Both the position numbers and the translations under genes were made by a program. Shown piece after piece: positions 34,844-43,793 of a DNA stretch of 64,000 bases (positions are counted from its first letter, which is position 1; the number at the start of each line of letters is the position of its first letter). The stretch is from Actinophytocola sp036402745 (GTDB lineage Bacteria > Actinomycetota > Actinomycetes > Mycobacteriales > Pseudonocardiaceae): NCBI RefSeq assembly GCF_036402745.1, contig NZ_DASWSJ010000043.1, positions 1-64,000 on the forward strand. Reading direction: 5' to 3'. A model generated the notes under the pieces. That model ran no database searches and had not been told where the DNA came from. It saw only the letters and a list, made by a program, of their open reading frames with translations.

Positions 34844-35680
34844 ATGCTTGCCGTCTTGCGCGACCTCGTCGGCCGTTCCGAGGAGCCGCTGGTAGCCCGT
34901 GATCCAGTGGGCCTGACCAGGGTGCGAATGTTCGTGGAGGCCATTGAAGACCCGGACCCGAAGTATCTCGCGGATCACATCGCGCCGCCGGCGCTGCTGC
35001 AGGCGTGGACGATGCCGGGGCTCGGTCCCGTACGGGCCGGACCCACCGCGGAGCTGTACCGGCGGCTCGACGACGCCGGGTACCCCGGGCTGATCGCGGT
35101 CGGCTACCGGCAGGAGTACCTGCGCCACCTCGTGCCGGGGGACGTGCTGACCGCGCGCGCGACGATCGCCGCGGTGAGCGAGGAGAAGCGGACCTGGGTG
35201 GGGCCGGGGTACTTCCTCTCCACCGACACGGAGTTCACCGACGCGGCCGGCGCCGTGGTCGGCCGGATGAGCTGGACGGTGCTGAAGTACCGGCCGACGC
35301 CTGCCGCGCCCCGGGCCGCCGACGAGTCCACACTGGACGACCCGCTCGAGGTGCCGGTGACCGCCACCATGATCGTCGCGGGTGCGTTGGCCACCAACGA
35401 CTACACGCCGATCCACCACGACGTCGAGGCCGCGCGGGCGGCGGGGTTCGCGGACATCTTCATGAACATCCTGACCACGTGCGGGCTGGTGCACCGGTAT
35501 GTCGGCGGGGACATCCGGGCGACCGAGTTCCGCCTCGGCACGCCGGTGTACCCGGGCGACACGCTGACGTTCACCGGCCGGCGGGCGGGGGCGGTGGTGT
35601 CGGTGCAGGGGCGCACGGCGCGCGGGGTGCACGTTCACGGCACGGTCACCACGAGCTTGCCGACCGTGCCGCGGTCGTAG
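34844..35680 (+). CDS. MaoC-type double hot-dog dehydratase/hydratase
   Basis: Encodes 278 aa. The N-terminal half looks like the FAS1-type dehydratase/MaoC N-domain (RVRMFVEAIEDPDPKYLAD). The C-terminal half has the catalytic hydratase-2 pattern with TNDYTPIHHDVEAARAAGF. It likely hydrates an enoyl-CoA or dehydrates a hydroxyacyl-CoA. The ATG has only a weak AAGG before it, so near-leaderless initiation is possible. Its last 46 bases overlap the convergent quinone oxidoreductase gene. Confidence 0.88.
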   Translation: MLAVLRDLVGRSEEPLVARDPVGLTRVRMFVEAIEDPDPKYLADHIAPPALLQAWTMPGLGPVRAGPTAELYRRLDDAGYPGLIAVGYRQEYLRHLVPGDVLTARATIAAVSEEKRTWVGPGYFLSTDTEFTDAAGAVVGRMSWTVLKYRPTPAAPRAADESTLDDPLEVPVTATMIVAGALATNDYTPIHHDVEAARAAGFADIFMNILTTCGLVHRYVGGDIRATEFRLGTPVYPGDTLTFTGRRAGAVVSVQGRTARGVHVHGTVTTSLPTVPRS

Positions 35681-36597
35681 ATGCGCCGCAGGCCGTCGGG
35701 GACCTGGTCCATCGGCAGGATCTCGGAGACCAGCGGGTCGATCGCGCCGGCGCGGTGGAGGTCCATGAGCGCGGCGTGCGTCTCGCCGACCACGTGCGGG
35801 GCGCGGCGGCGGTAGAGCCCCCAGTGCACGCCGACGATCGAGTAGTTCTTGACCAGCGCATGGTTGGTCGGCGCCGCGGCGGGCGGGCCGCCCGCGAACC
35901 CGGCGACCACGAGCCGCCCCTCGAACGCGACGACCTTGCGGGACCGGTCGAACACCGCGCCCCCGACCGGGTCGACGATCACGTCCGCACCCCGGCCGCC
36001 GGTGGCCTCCAGCACCGCCGCGACGAAGTCCCCGGCCCGGTAGTCGATCGCGAGGTCGGCGCCGAGCTTCTCGCAGACCTCGACCTTGGCCGGCCCACCC
36101 GCGGTGGCGATGACGGTGGCGCCGGCGGCCTTGGCGACCTGGATGGCCGCGCTGCCCACGCCACCGGCCCCGGCGTGCACGAGCACGGTCTCGCCGGGGC
36201 GCAGGCCGGCCCGGCGGTGCAGCGCGGCGTGCGCGGTGAGGTAGGTGACGACCATCGCCGCCGCGGCGGTGGCGGACAGCGAGTCGGGGATGGGCAGCGC
36301 CGCGGCGGCGGGCAGGACCGTGCGCTGGGCCAGCCCCCCGTGCGGGAACTCGCACATGGCCGCGACCCGCTGCCCGGTGCCCACCACCCGGCCGGCCATC
36401 TCGAAGCCCGGGGTCAGCGGCAGCGGCGGGCGGTCCTGGTACTTCCCCTGGCACACCAGGACGTCCGCGTAGTTCAGGGCCGCCGCGTCGACCTCGACCA
36501 GCACCTCGCCCGGCCCCGGTTCCGGGTCCGGCGCGTCGTCCTCCAGCCGCAGCACGTCGGCCGGGTCGCCGAGCGTGTGCAGGCGCCAGGCGCGCAC
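35635..36597 (-). CDS. Zinc-independent quinone oxidoreductase (MDR family)
   Basis: Encodes 320 aa. It has the GroES-like N-domain and the Rossmann motif VLVHAGAGGVGSAAIQ with an NADPH-type fold; no zinc-ligand cysteines are seen. Members reduce quinones, enones or enoyl-CoA with NADPH. The GTG start follows the CoA ligase stop without a gap (TGAGTG), so the two are coupled. Confidence 0.9.
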   Translation of the reverse strand: MRAWRLHTLGDPADVLRLEDDAPDPEPGPGEVLVEVDAAALNYADVLVCQGKYQDRPPLPLTPGFEMAGRVVGTGQRVAAMCEFPHGGLAQRTVLPAAAALPIPDSLSATAAAAMVVTYLTAHAALHRRAGLRPGETVLVHAGAGGVGSAAIQVAKAAGATVIATAGGPAKVEVCEKLGADLAIDYRAGDFVAAVLEATGGRGADVIVDPVGGAVFDRSRKVVAFEGRLVVAGFAGGPPAAAPTNHALVKNYSIVGVHWGLYRRRAPHVVGETHAALMDLHRAGAIDPLVSEILPMDQVPDGLRRIYDRGTVGKLVVTVP

Positions 36598-38193
36598 TCA
36601 GGAACCCGCCGGCGCGTGGCTGAACCGCTCGCGCAGCACGAACTTCTGCACCTTCCCCGAGATCGTCAGCGGGAACTCCTCGACCGTCCGCACCACCGAC
36701 GGCTTCTTGAAGCTCGCCAGCCGCTCCCGGCAGTAGGCCACGATGTCGGCCTCGACGACCGTGGCCCCGGGCGCCGGCACGATCACCGCGCACACCTGCT
36801 CGCCCCAGCGCTCGTGCGGCAGGCCGATCACGGCCACGTCGTGCACCGCCGGGTGGGCCCGCAGCACGGCCTCCACCTCGCTCGGGTAGATGTTCATGCC
36901 GCCGCTGATGATCATGTCCTTCTTGCGCCCGGCCACGAACAGGAACCCGTCCTCGTCGAGATAGCCCAGGTCACCGGTGTGCAGCCAGCCGTCGCGCACC
37001 GTGGCGGCGGTCGCGGCCGGGTTGTCCCAGTACCCGAGCGTCACCGCCGGGCCGCGCACGAGGATCTCGCCCGTCTCGCCGGCCGGCAGCGGCGTGCCCT
37101 CGAGCGCGTCGGCGATGCGGATCTCGTTGTGCATCGACGCCTTGCCGGCCGAGCCGATCTTCGACGTGAGGAACGCGGGCGGCACGAACGTCGTCGTCCC
37201 GCCGCCCTCGGTGAGCCCGAACACCTGCACGAACCTGGTGTGCGGGAACGCCTTCTGGGCCTCGACGATGGTCTCCCGGGACAGCGGCGCGCCCCCGCAC
37301 ATGATCATCTCCAGTGCCGACGTGTCGAGGTCGGCCAGGCCCGGCGCCCGCAGCACGTCGTAGATCATCGTCGGCACCCACAGCACGTGCGAGATCCGGT
37401 GCCGGGCCACGTAGGCCACGGCCTCGGCCGCGTCGAACCCCCCGGAGCGTCTGATGTGGACGGTGCCGCCCTGGTGCAGCAACGCGAACGTGAAGTCGTG
37501 CCGGCCGCCGATGTAGTTCAGGTCCAGCGCCACGTAGGTCGCGTGGTCGGGCCGCAGCGCGTAGTCCATCACCTGCTGGATCGAGTTCCACAGCACCGTG
37601 CCGTGCGCCCACACCACGCCCTTGGGGTCGCCGGTGGTGCCCGAGGTGTAGATGATCTCGTGCGGGTCGGCGAAGGCAGGCGGCTCGATCGGCGGCCGCC
37701 GCGCCTGCGCACCCGCGCACAGCTCCTCGTACTCGACGTCCGCGCCCTCGGCCGTCCCGAACGACACGATGAGCGAGAGCGCCGGCAGCTCGCCGGACGC
37801 GCGCGCCGCGGCGATGTGCGGCACGAACGACGCCTCGGCGAACACCGCCCGCGCCCCGGAGCGGGCCAGCAGCCCGACCCGCTCGGCCGGCGCGAGCCGC
37901 CAGCTCAACGCCACCATGATCGCCGCCGCGCCGGAGATGCCGAGCTCCACCTCGAAGTACTCGACCCTGTTGCGGGTGCTGATCGACACCCGGTCCATCC
38001 GCTCGATCCCGTGTGCCAGCAGGGCGTTCGCCACCCGCCGGTAGCGGTCGCGCAGGTCGCCGTACGTGCGCACGGTGTCCTCGCACACCACCGCCGGGTG
38101 GGCCGGATCGGTGCCGGTGCGCTCGGCGAGATAGGTCAGGTTGAGCCCCGCCCACGGCGGCGGCGCGGTCATGTCGACGCCGAGCCCGGTCAC
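36598..38193 (-). CDS. AMP-dependent acyl-CoA synthetase/ligase
   Basis: Encodes 531 aa. The ATP/AMP motif is IIYTSGTTGDPKG, followed by GLTEGG, GWLHTGDLGYLDEDGFL and the C-terminal catalytic Lys in ISGKVQKF. I chose GTG 38193 because GGGAGGTG precedes it and it overlaps the LLM stop (GTGA); ATG 38172 is an alternative. It should activate a carboxylic acid to its CoA thioester as an early step of the catabolic pathway. Confidence 0.92.
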   Translation of the reverse strand: MTGLGVDMTAPPPWAGLNLTYLAERTGTDPAHPAVVCEDTVRTYGDLRDRYRRVANALLAHGIERMDRVSISTRNRVEYFEVELGISGAAAIMVALSWRLAPAERVGLLARSGARAVFAEASFVPHIAAARASGELPALSLIVSFGTAEGADVEYEELCAGAQARRPPIEPPAFADPHEIIYTSGTTGDPKGVVWAHGTVLWNSIQQVMDYALRPDHATYVALDLNYIGGRHDFTFALLHQGGTVHIRRSGGFDAAEAVAYVARHRISHVLWVPTMIYDVLRAPGLADLDTSALEMIMCGGAPLSRETIVEAQKAFPHTRFVQVFGLTEGGGTTTFVPPAFLTSKIGSAGKASMHNEIRIADALEGTPLPAGETGEILVRGPAVTLGYWDNPAATAATVRDGWLHTGDLGYLDEDGFLFVAGRKKDMIISGGMNIYPSEVEAVLRAHPAVHDVAVIGLPHERWGEQVCAVIVPAPGATVVEADIVAYCRERLASFKKPSVVRTVEEFPLTISGKVQKFVLRERFSHAPAGS

Positions 38194-39194
38194 GTCACAC
38201 CTCCCGGTAACTGGCCGAGCGCACGCAGCCGCTCGGTGATCTTGCGCGTGGCGGCGAGCTGGTCGCGCTGCCCGAGGATGAGCATCACGCCGTCGCAGCC
38301 GTGGTCGGCGAGCGCGGCGAGCGTCCGCGCCCAGCGGTCCTCCTCGCCCCACACCACGAAGTTGTCCAGCAGGTACTCCGCGAGCGGGCGGGACACGATG
38401 TCCTCGGCCATGTTGCGCGGCCGGGTCGCGTCGCCGTGGAAGGCGTAGTCGTAGCGCTTCCACATGGTGCGGACGTCCTCGTGCAGCTCGGTCGGGATGC
38501 CGCGCTCGGTCAGGTCGCCGCGGAAGGCTCGGTTGGCGATCGCGACCAGGAGCGGCCCCATGTCCGCGAGCACCTCGTCGACCGTCTCGCCCACCGACAC
38601 CGCCGGGCCCGCCCAGAACTCCTGCCCCGGGCGGGTCCTCCCGGCCGCGACCCGCCGGGTGAGCACCTCGGCCTTCATCGTGCCGCCGTACAGCACGCCG
38701 TCGCCGCACTCGCCGCCCAGCGCGGTGATGCGGGGGCCGTCCGCGCTGACGACCAGCGGCGGCGCCGGCCGGGCGAGCCCGGTGGCCGGGATCCGGGTGT
38801 CCCGGAAGGTGCCGCCGGTGCCCGCCCAGTAGCCGCGGATCGCGGCCACCGCCTCCCGCAGCTCGCCGACCGTGGCGGGCTTCATGCCCAGCCCGCGAGC
38901 CGCGCTGTTGCCGGTCGCGATCGTCCCGACGGCCCGGCCGTCGCTCGCCTCCTGCAGCGTGGCGAGGAGGTTCGCGACGATCACCGGGTGCCGCGGGACC
39001 ACATGCGACACCACCGGCCCCACCTTCAGCCGGGTGCTGTTGCGCAGCGCCTGGAACTGGTGCAGGTAGGACTCCTGGTACACGGTCGGCGAGTCGGCGA
39101 TGCCGAGCCAGGCGTAGCCGGCCTCGTCCGTGTGGCGGGCGAGGCCGGCCGTCTCCTCCATGGAGCGCGGCAGCTCCATGACGCCGAACCTCAC
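38190..39194 (-). CDS. LLM-class flavin/F420-dependent oxidoreductase
   Basis: Encodes 334 aa from a GTG that overlaps the preceding stop. The luciferase-like barrel is seen in FGVMELPRSMEE, YAWLGIADSP, KVGPVVSHVVPRHP and GRAVGTIATGNSA. Many actinobacterial members use F420, such as those that oxidise alcohols or reduce enones, while others are flavin monooxygenases; which holds here cannot be decided. Operon with HyuB-like gene, CoA ligase and quinone oxidoreductase. Confidence 0.88.
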   Translation of the reverse strand: MRFGVMELPRSMEETAGLARHTDEAGYAWLGIADSPTVYQESYLHQFQALRNSTRLKVGPVVSHVVPRHPVIVANLLATLQEASDGRAVGTIATGNSAARGLGMKPATVGELREAVAAIRGYWAGTGGTFRDTRIPATGLARPAPPLVVSADGPRITALGGECGDGVLYGGTMKAEVLTRRVAAGRTRPGQEFWAGPAVSVGETVDEVLADMGPLLVAIANRAFRGDLTERGIPTELHEDVRTMWKRYDYAFHGDATRPRNMAEDIVSRPLAEYLLDNFVVWGEEDRWARTLAALADHGCDGVMLILGQRDQLAATRKITERLRALGQLPGGVT

Positions 39195-41386
39195 GGCTGG
39201 CCCAGGGCCGGCGCCGGCAGTACCTCCAGGTCGGAGGTGGCCACGTCGACGCCGAGCACGCCGGCACACGAGCCGCAGTAGTACTCGCGCAGCACCACGC
39301 CGGGCTCCTCGTGCCGTTCCTTGACGTACATGTCGAGGTGCTCGTAGCGCTCGTGGATCGGGTACTCGCGGCCGACCGCGGCCTCGGCGGTGCGCCAGTT
39401 GCCGGTGCTCGTGCCGAACGACTCGCCGCAGTAGCCGCACACCCACTGCCGGGACCCGTTGGTGCCGCGCAGGATGACCGCCGCGCCGACGCTGGCCGGG
39501 GGCTGGAGCGCAGCAGTCGGCGCGCGGCCGATCCGCTCCTCGCGGATCTCGTTGCGGCGCTTGGTGGTCGCCTCGACGTCCACCTCGCCGCCGTCGTCGA
39601 GGACGACCCCGTAGGCGTTGCGGATGTGCTTCGCGGTGACGTAGCCGTCGGCGAGGTCCTGGGCCACCCGCTTCGCCGGGCGCAGCAGCGGGTCGCCGAC
39701 GCCGCCACCGCCGCCGGAGAGCCACACCTGCACCTCGTGCCGCTTCACCGACATGTGCCCGACCTTCGACCGGATGGTGATGTCGTCGCCGGTCAGCGCG
39801 TCCCGGGTGGGCAGCCTGCCGGCGGCGAGGAGGTCGGTGACGTTGGTGTTGCGCACGGGGTAGTAGGTGCCCGACGCGGCCGGGTAGCCACCGCCGAACC
39901 CGCGCGGCGGCACCTCGGCGCACGCGTTGAAGCCCGGGCCGGCCATCTCGTCGGTGTAGTGCAGGGTGAAGCCCTGCTCGATGCCGCCGCCACCGCGGAA
40001 GTAGCCGGGGCCGCCGGAGTTGGGCGCCAGCCGCCGCCACAGCCACAGCACCGGGTCCATCGACTCGTGGGTCTCCACGTCGGCGATGCCGCAGCCGGTC
40101 ATGCAGGTGAGCCCGTACGCGTCCTGACCGTCCATGATGGACTGCGCACCGCCGCCGGACCCGCACGCGTTGTCCACGTAGAACACCACGGACGTGCCGC
40201 CGAACTGGTTGGGGCCGAACAGGTTCACCGCGGGGAAGCCGTCCTGGCACTGGCCGGCGAGGCGGCCGCGGATCTCCGGGTCGTCGGACAGCGCCATCGC
40301 CTGGGACAGCGTCTCCTTGGCCAGCTTGCAGGCCCGCATGCCGACCTCGGAGTGCGCGTTGCTGCACGGCGCGGGGTCGGTCGAGTTGACGATGGTGCCC
40401 GGCTCGCCGACGTCGATGGTGACCGGCCGCCACATGCCCGCGTTCACCGGGAAGTCGCCGTAGACCATCATCACCATGATCGCGGTCATCGTCTGGCCGG
40501 CCATCGCGTCGGCCGCGGAGTTGACGAACGCGTCGATCTGCTGCACACCCGAGAACTCGAACCGCAGGTCACTGCCGGACACGGTCATCTTCAGCCGCAT
40601 GTCGAGCAGCTGGTCCGGGCCGTCGTGGCCGTCGAACTCGTTCCAGTCCGCCGACTCGTAGACGCCGTCGGGCAGCCGGGAGATGCGCTCCCGCAGCAGC
40701 TCCTCGCTCAGGTTCTTGTTGATCTCGCACAGTTCCCGGTAGCCCTCGAGGCCGAACTCGTCGATGATCGAGTTGAGCCGCTGGTTGGCCACCACGTTGT
40801 TGGCCGCGATCATCGAGCGGATGTCCGACAGCACCGCGGCGGGCGCGCGCACGTTGGCGCCGATGAACCTGGCCCACTCGGAGTCGATCTTGCCGTTCTT
40901 GATGATCTTCACCGGCGGGAAGCGCAGGCCCTCCTGGTACACGTCCCGCGCGCCCGGCGCGTAGCCGGACACGCCGACGCCGCCGATGTCGAGCACGTGC
41001 ATGTTGGCGAAGCCCCAGCCGACCAGCTCGTCGTTCTTGTAGAACATCGGCATGATCACGCCGACGTCGGCCTGGTGCATGGCGCCGCCGGCGCGCGGGT
41101 CGTTGGTGATGTACCCGTCGCCCGGCTTGAGGTCGCCGATGCCGCCCAGCTCCATGATGGACCGGACGCCACCGCGCGAGGAGCCGATGTGGAACAGCAC
41201 GTAGCCGGAGAAGCCGAGCTGGTCGGGGACGGTGTCGAAGAAGCAGGTGGAGAAGTCCTTGGCCTCGTAGACCACCGGCGAGGTGGAGGTGCGGACCATG
41301 GCCAGCGCCATCTCGTTGGTGAGGTTCTCGACGGCCTTGCGGTGCACCTCGGCCGTCACGACGTCGTAGTCGCGCATGGTGGTCAT
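39191..41386 (-). CDS. Hydantoinase B/acetone carboxylase alpha-like protein with C-terminal zinc domain
   Basis: Encodes 731 aa. The main part is of the HyuB/oxoprolinase family (DFSTCFFD, YITNDPRAGG, HQADVGVIMPMF, GGGGGVGDP). The last 85 residues carry two Cys pairs, C650-x2-C653 and C704-x2-C707, in WVCGYCGESF and EYYCGSCAGVL. This resembles the separate gamma subunit of acetone carboxylase, so the protein looks like an alpha-gamma fusion. Together with the HyuA-like gene it could form an ATP-dependent ketone carboxylase, though hydantoinase activity is the alternative. The start could also be the ATG 12 bases further in. Confidence 0.85.
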   Translation of the reverse strand: MTTMRDYDVVTAEVHRKAVENLTNEMALAMVRTSTSPVVYEAKDFSTCFFDTVPDQLGFSGYVLFHIGSSRGGVRSIMELGGIGDLKPGDGYITNDPRAGGAMHQADVGVIMPMFYKNDELVGWGFANMHVLDIGGVGVSGYAPGARDVYQEGLRFPPVKIIKNGKIDSEWARFIGANVRAPAAVLSDIRSMIAANNVVANQRLNSIIDEFGLEGYRELCEINKNLSEELLRERISRLPDGVYESADWNEFDGHDGPDQLLDMRLKMTVSGSDLRFEFSGVQQIDAFVNSAADAMAGQTMTAIMVMMVYGDFPVNAGMWRPVTIDVGEPGTIVNSTDPAPCSNAHSEVGMRACKLAKETLSQAMALSDDPEIRGRLAGQCQDGFPAVNLFGPNQFGGTSVVFYVDNACGSGGGAQSIMDGQDAYGLTCMTGCGIADVETHESMDPVLWLWRRLAPNSGGPGYFRGGGGIEQGFTLHYTDEMAGPGFNACAEVPPRGFGGGYPAASGTYYPVRNTNVTDLLAAGRLPTRDALTGDDITIRSKVGHMSVKRHEVQVWLSGGGGGVGDPLLRPAKRVAQDLADGYVTAKHIRNAYGVVLDDGGEVDVEATTKRRNEIREERIGRAPTAALQPPASVGAAVILRGTNGSRQWVCGYCGESFGTSTGNWRTAEAAVGREYPIHERYEHLDMYVKERHEEPGVVLREYYCGSCAGVLGVDVATSDLEVLPAPALGQP

Positions 41387-41531
41387 GACTGGTCCGCCTC
41401 CCCGGAACTAACACTCGTGGTCACTTTTGGTCGGCGCCGTCCGGTTGGGCACGTGCCGGTGGCTGGGTTGCGTCCCGTTCCCCTTGGGTGCGGTTGGCAG
41501 ACACCTGGGGTTGGCACAAGGGGTGTCATGT

Positions 41532-43637
41532 CTAGGCCTCTTCCCGGGTCATGACGTAGTTGCCGAAGCCGTCCCTGGTCACGTGGGTGCCGGGCGGGGC
41601 GAAGATCGTGGTGTCGTTCTCGTCGATGATCGCCGGCCCGCTGCACTCGGTGCCCGGCGTGAACTTGCCGCCGTCGTAGGTCGGGATCGTCTGCCACTCC
41701 TGCAGCATCGGGATGTAGACCCGGCGCTCGCCCTTGCGCACCTCGTCGAGCGGCGTCGGGCTCAGCGCCAGCTCGGGCATCGGCGGCCGCGGCTGCGGGC
41801 CGGTGACGGTGACGGTGTAGTTGAGCAGCACCTCGGGCACGCCGGCGAACGCGGTGCCGATGCCGTAGACCCGTTCGTAGAGCTCGTAGAACCGCTCGGC
41901 CAGCTCCTTGGTGTCCTCCGGGGTGAGCGAGCGGTCGGGCAGCGGCAGGGTCAGCTCGTAGACCTGGCCCTCGAACCGGAAGTCGGCGCTGCGCGCGGTG
42001 GTGATCTCCTCGGCGGCGAAGCCCTCCGCCCGCATCTCCTCGTGCGCGGTCGCGAGCAGCCGGTCGGCCACCTCGTTGACCCGGGCCACGTCGTCGGGGT
42101 TGGTGAGCTTCCAGTCCACCGTCTGGTCTTTGCGCAGCACGAAGTCCGACGTCAGTGCGCCGAGCGCGCAGAACACCGAGCTGTTCTGCGGGATGACGAC
42201 GGTGGGGATCTTGAGCCGGTCGGCGATCTGCGAGGCGAACAGCGGCAGCGTGCCGCCGTAGGCCAGGAAGGTGAAGTTGCGCGGGTCATAGCCCTTGCCG
42301 ACGCTGACCTCGCGGACCGCGTGCGCCATGTTGACCACGACGAGGTCGTGCACGGCGGCCGCGGCACGCTCGGCGGACCAGTCGAAGTGCTTGGCGAACT
42401 TGGTCTCCAGCGCCTGGCGGGCCAGGTCGACGTTGAGCCGCATCCGGCCGCCGAGGTAGTTGTCCGGGTCGATGAAGCCCATCAGGGTCATGGCATCGGT
42501 GACGGTCGGCTCGACGCCGCCCTTGCCGTAGGCCGCCGGTCCCGGGGTCGAGCCGGCGCTGTGCGGGCCGACCTGCGGGATGCCGCGCTCGCTGACCCAC
42601 GCGATGCTGCCGCCGCCCGCGCCGACCGACACGACGTCGACGAGGTTGACGCCGGTCTGCAGCTGGCCGATCTCGAGGTTCTTCTGGGTGTGGACCTCGT
42701 TGTCGTTGATGATGCCGGTGTCGAAGCTGGTGCCGCCCATGTCGCCGAGCAGGACCCGCTTGTAGCCCAGGCGCTTGCCCAGCTCGTTCGCGCCGAGCGC
42801 GCCGCCGGCCGGGCCGGAGCCGAGCAGGGCGAGCGGGTGTTCCTTCGCGCGTTCCTTGCTGATCCCGCCGCCGAGACCCTGCAGGAACACCGGCGGCTGG
42901 GGGAGCCCCGCGCCGGCGAGCTTGTCGGCGATCGAGTCGATGTAGGTGCGGGCCTGGTCGTGCACGAAGCAGTTGAGGACCGCGGTGGTGAACCGGCGGG
43001 TCTCGCCGCGGACCGGGAACACCCGGTGCGACGGCGTGACGAACAGGTCCGGGTAGCGCTGCTGGATGATCTTCTCCGCGCGCAGCTCGTGGTCGCCGTT
43101 GAGGTGGCTGGACAGGAAGCACACCGCGATCGACGCGACACCCTCCTCCTCGACCAGCCGCTGGGCCTCGCGGGCGATCTGCTCCTCGTCGAGGGGCACC
43201 ACGACGTCGCCGGCGTAGTTCACCCGTTCGGTGATCTCCGAGATGGCCGAGCGGGCCACGATGTCCGGCACGTTGGTCTGCAGGTGGTCGTCGGCCACGT
43301 TGAGCCGGGGACCGCCCGCGATCCGGAACACGTCCTTGAAACCGGCGGTGACCAGCACGCCCACCTTCGAGCCGCGCAGCTGGGTGATGATGTTGGTGAC
43401 CACGGTGGTGCCGTTGATCAGCATGCGCCCCTGGGGCATCAGCTCGGACAGCTCCATGCCGAGCTCGCCGGCCGCGACGCCGATGGCGGACAGCACGCCC
43501 CGGCTGAAGTCGTCGTAGGTGGTGAGGGCCTTGCCTCTGACCAGGCGCTCGCCAGAAACGACTGCCACGTCGGTATGGGTGCCGCCGACGTCGACGCCGA
43601 TGAAGGCTTGCGGGCTCGTTCCGGACGGGGTCGTCAT
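41532..43637 (-). CDS. Hydantoinase A/acetone carboxylase beta-like protein
   Basis: Encodes 701 aa from the ATG at 43637, preceded by GGAGGAG; the frame is open 18 codons further up without a good start. The ASKHA-type nucleotide site is seen in IGVDVGGTHTDVAV and LGDMGGTSFDTG. HyuA-type subunits phosphorylate the substrate or hydrolyse ATP during ring opening or ketone carboxylation. It precedes the HyuB-like gene by 145 bases. That gap holds a weak inverted repeat (CCCCTTG at 41480, CAAGGGG at 41517) but no gene. Confidence 0.92.
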   Translation of the reverse strand: MTTPSGTSPQAFIGVDVGGTHTDVAVVSGERLVRGKALTTYDDFSRGVLSAIGVAAGELGMELSELMPQGRMLINGTTVVTNIITQLRGSKVGVLVTAGFKDVFRIAGGPRLNVADDHLQTNVPDIVARSAISEITERVNYAGDVVVPLDEEQIAREAQRLVEEEGVASIAVCFLSSHLNGDHELRAEKIIQQRYPDLFVTPSHRVFPVRGETRRFTTAVLNCFVHDQARTYIDSIADKLAGAGLPQPPVFLQGLGGGISKERAKEHPLALLGSGPAGGALGANELGKRLGYKRVLLGDMGGTSFDTGIINDNEVHTQKNLEIGQLQTGVNLVDVVSVGAGGGSIAWVSERGIPQVGPHSAGSTPGPAAYGKGGVEPTVTDAMTLMGFIDPDNYLGGRMRLNVDLARQALETKFAKHFDWSAERAAAAVHDLVVVNMAHAVREVSVGKGYDPRNFTFLAYGGTLPLFASQIADRLKIPTVVIPQNSSVFCALGALTSDFVLRKDQTVDWKLTNPDDVARVNEVADRLLATAHEEMRAEGFAAEEITTARSADFRFEGQVYELTLPLPDRSLTPEDTKELAERFYELYERVYGIGTAFAGVPEVLLNYTVTVTGPQPRPPMPELALSPTPLDEVRKGERRVYIPMLQEWQTIPTYDGGKFTPGTECSGPAIIDENDTTIFAPPGTHVTRDGFGNYVMTREEA

Positions 43638-43673
43638 CGTCTCCTCCAGCTCGTGGGAAGCCAGCCGCCGTAT

Positions 43674-43689
43674 GTGAATGCTGGGTAAC
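43674..43689 (+). promoter_or_regulatory. GTGAA-N7-TAAC site 2, upstream of the HyuA-like gene
   Basis: GTGAATGCTGGGTAAC, matching the neighbour at 43750 at the first seven bases and at GTAAC/ATAAC. It is 37 bases before the leftward HyuA-like gene. Confidence 0.6.
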
Positions 43690-43749
43690 ATAGCTCACCG
43701 ATGAAGGGGGCGTCTAGCGGTTGTTTCTGCGATACGCTACCGATCGCCT

Positions 43750-43765
43750 GTGAATGACCGATAAC
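43750..43765 (+). promoter_or_regulatory. GTGAA-N7-TAAC site 3, upstream of the acyl-CoA carboxylase operon
   Basis: GTGAATGACCGATAAC, one base different from site 1 at 34821. It is 28 bases before the end of the GTG start's leader and 44 bases before 43794. A pair of such sites in one divergent promoter is unlikely by chance in GC-rich DNA. Confidence 0.65.
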
Positions 43766-43793
43766 ATCGGCTCGACTGGGAGGAGGTTCCGAC

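Noticed and set aside
41480..41523. Terminator or operator between the HyuA-like and HyuB-like genes
   Set aside because: CCCCTTG/CAAGGGG are 30 bases apart with no supporting stem between; could be chance in GC-rich DNA.
39191..43637. 5-oxoprolinase (HyuA/HyuB type) for the pxp pathway
   Set aside because: The window already has a PxpA/PxpBC system with its own transporter; the HyuAB-like pair lies in another regulon and has an acetone-carboxylase-like zinc domain.
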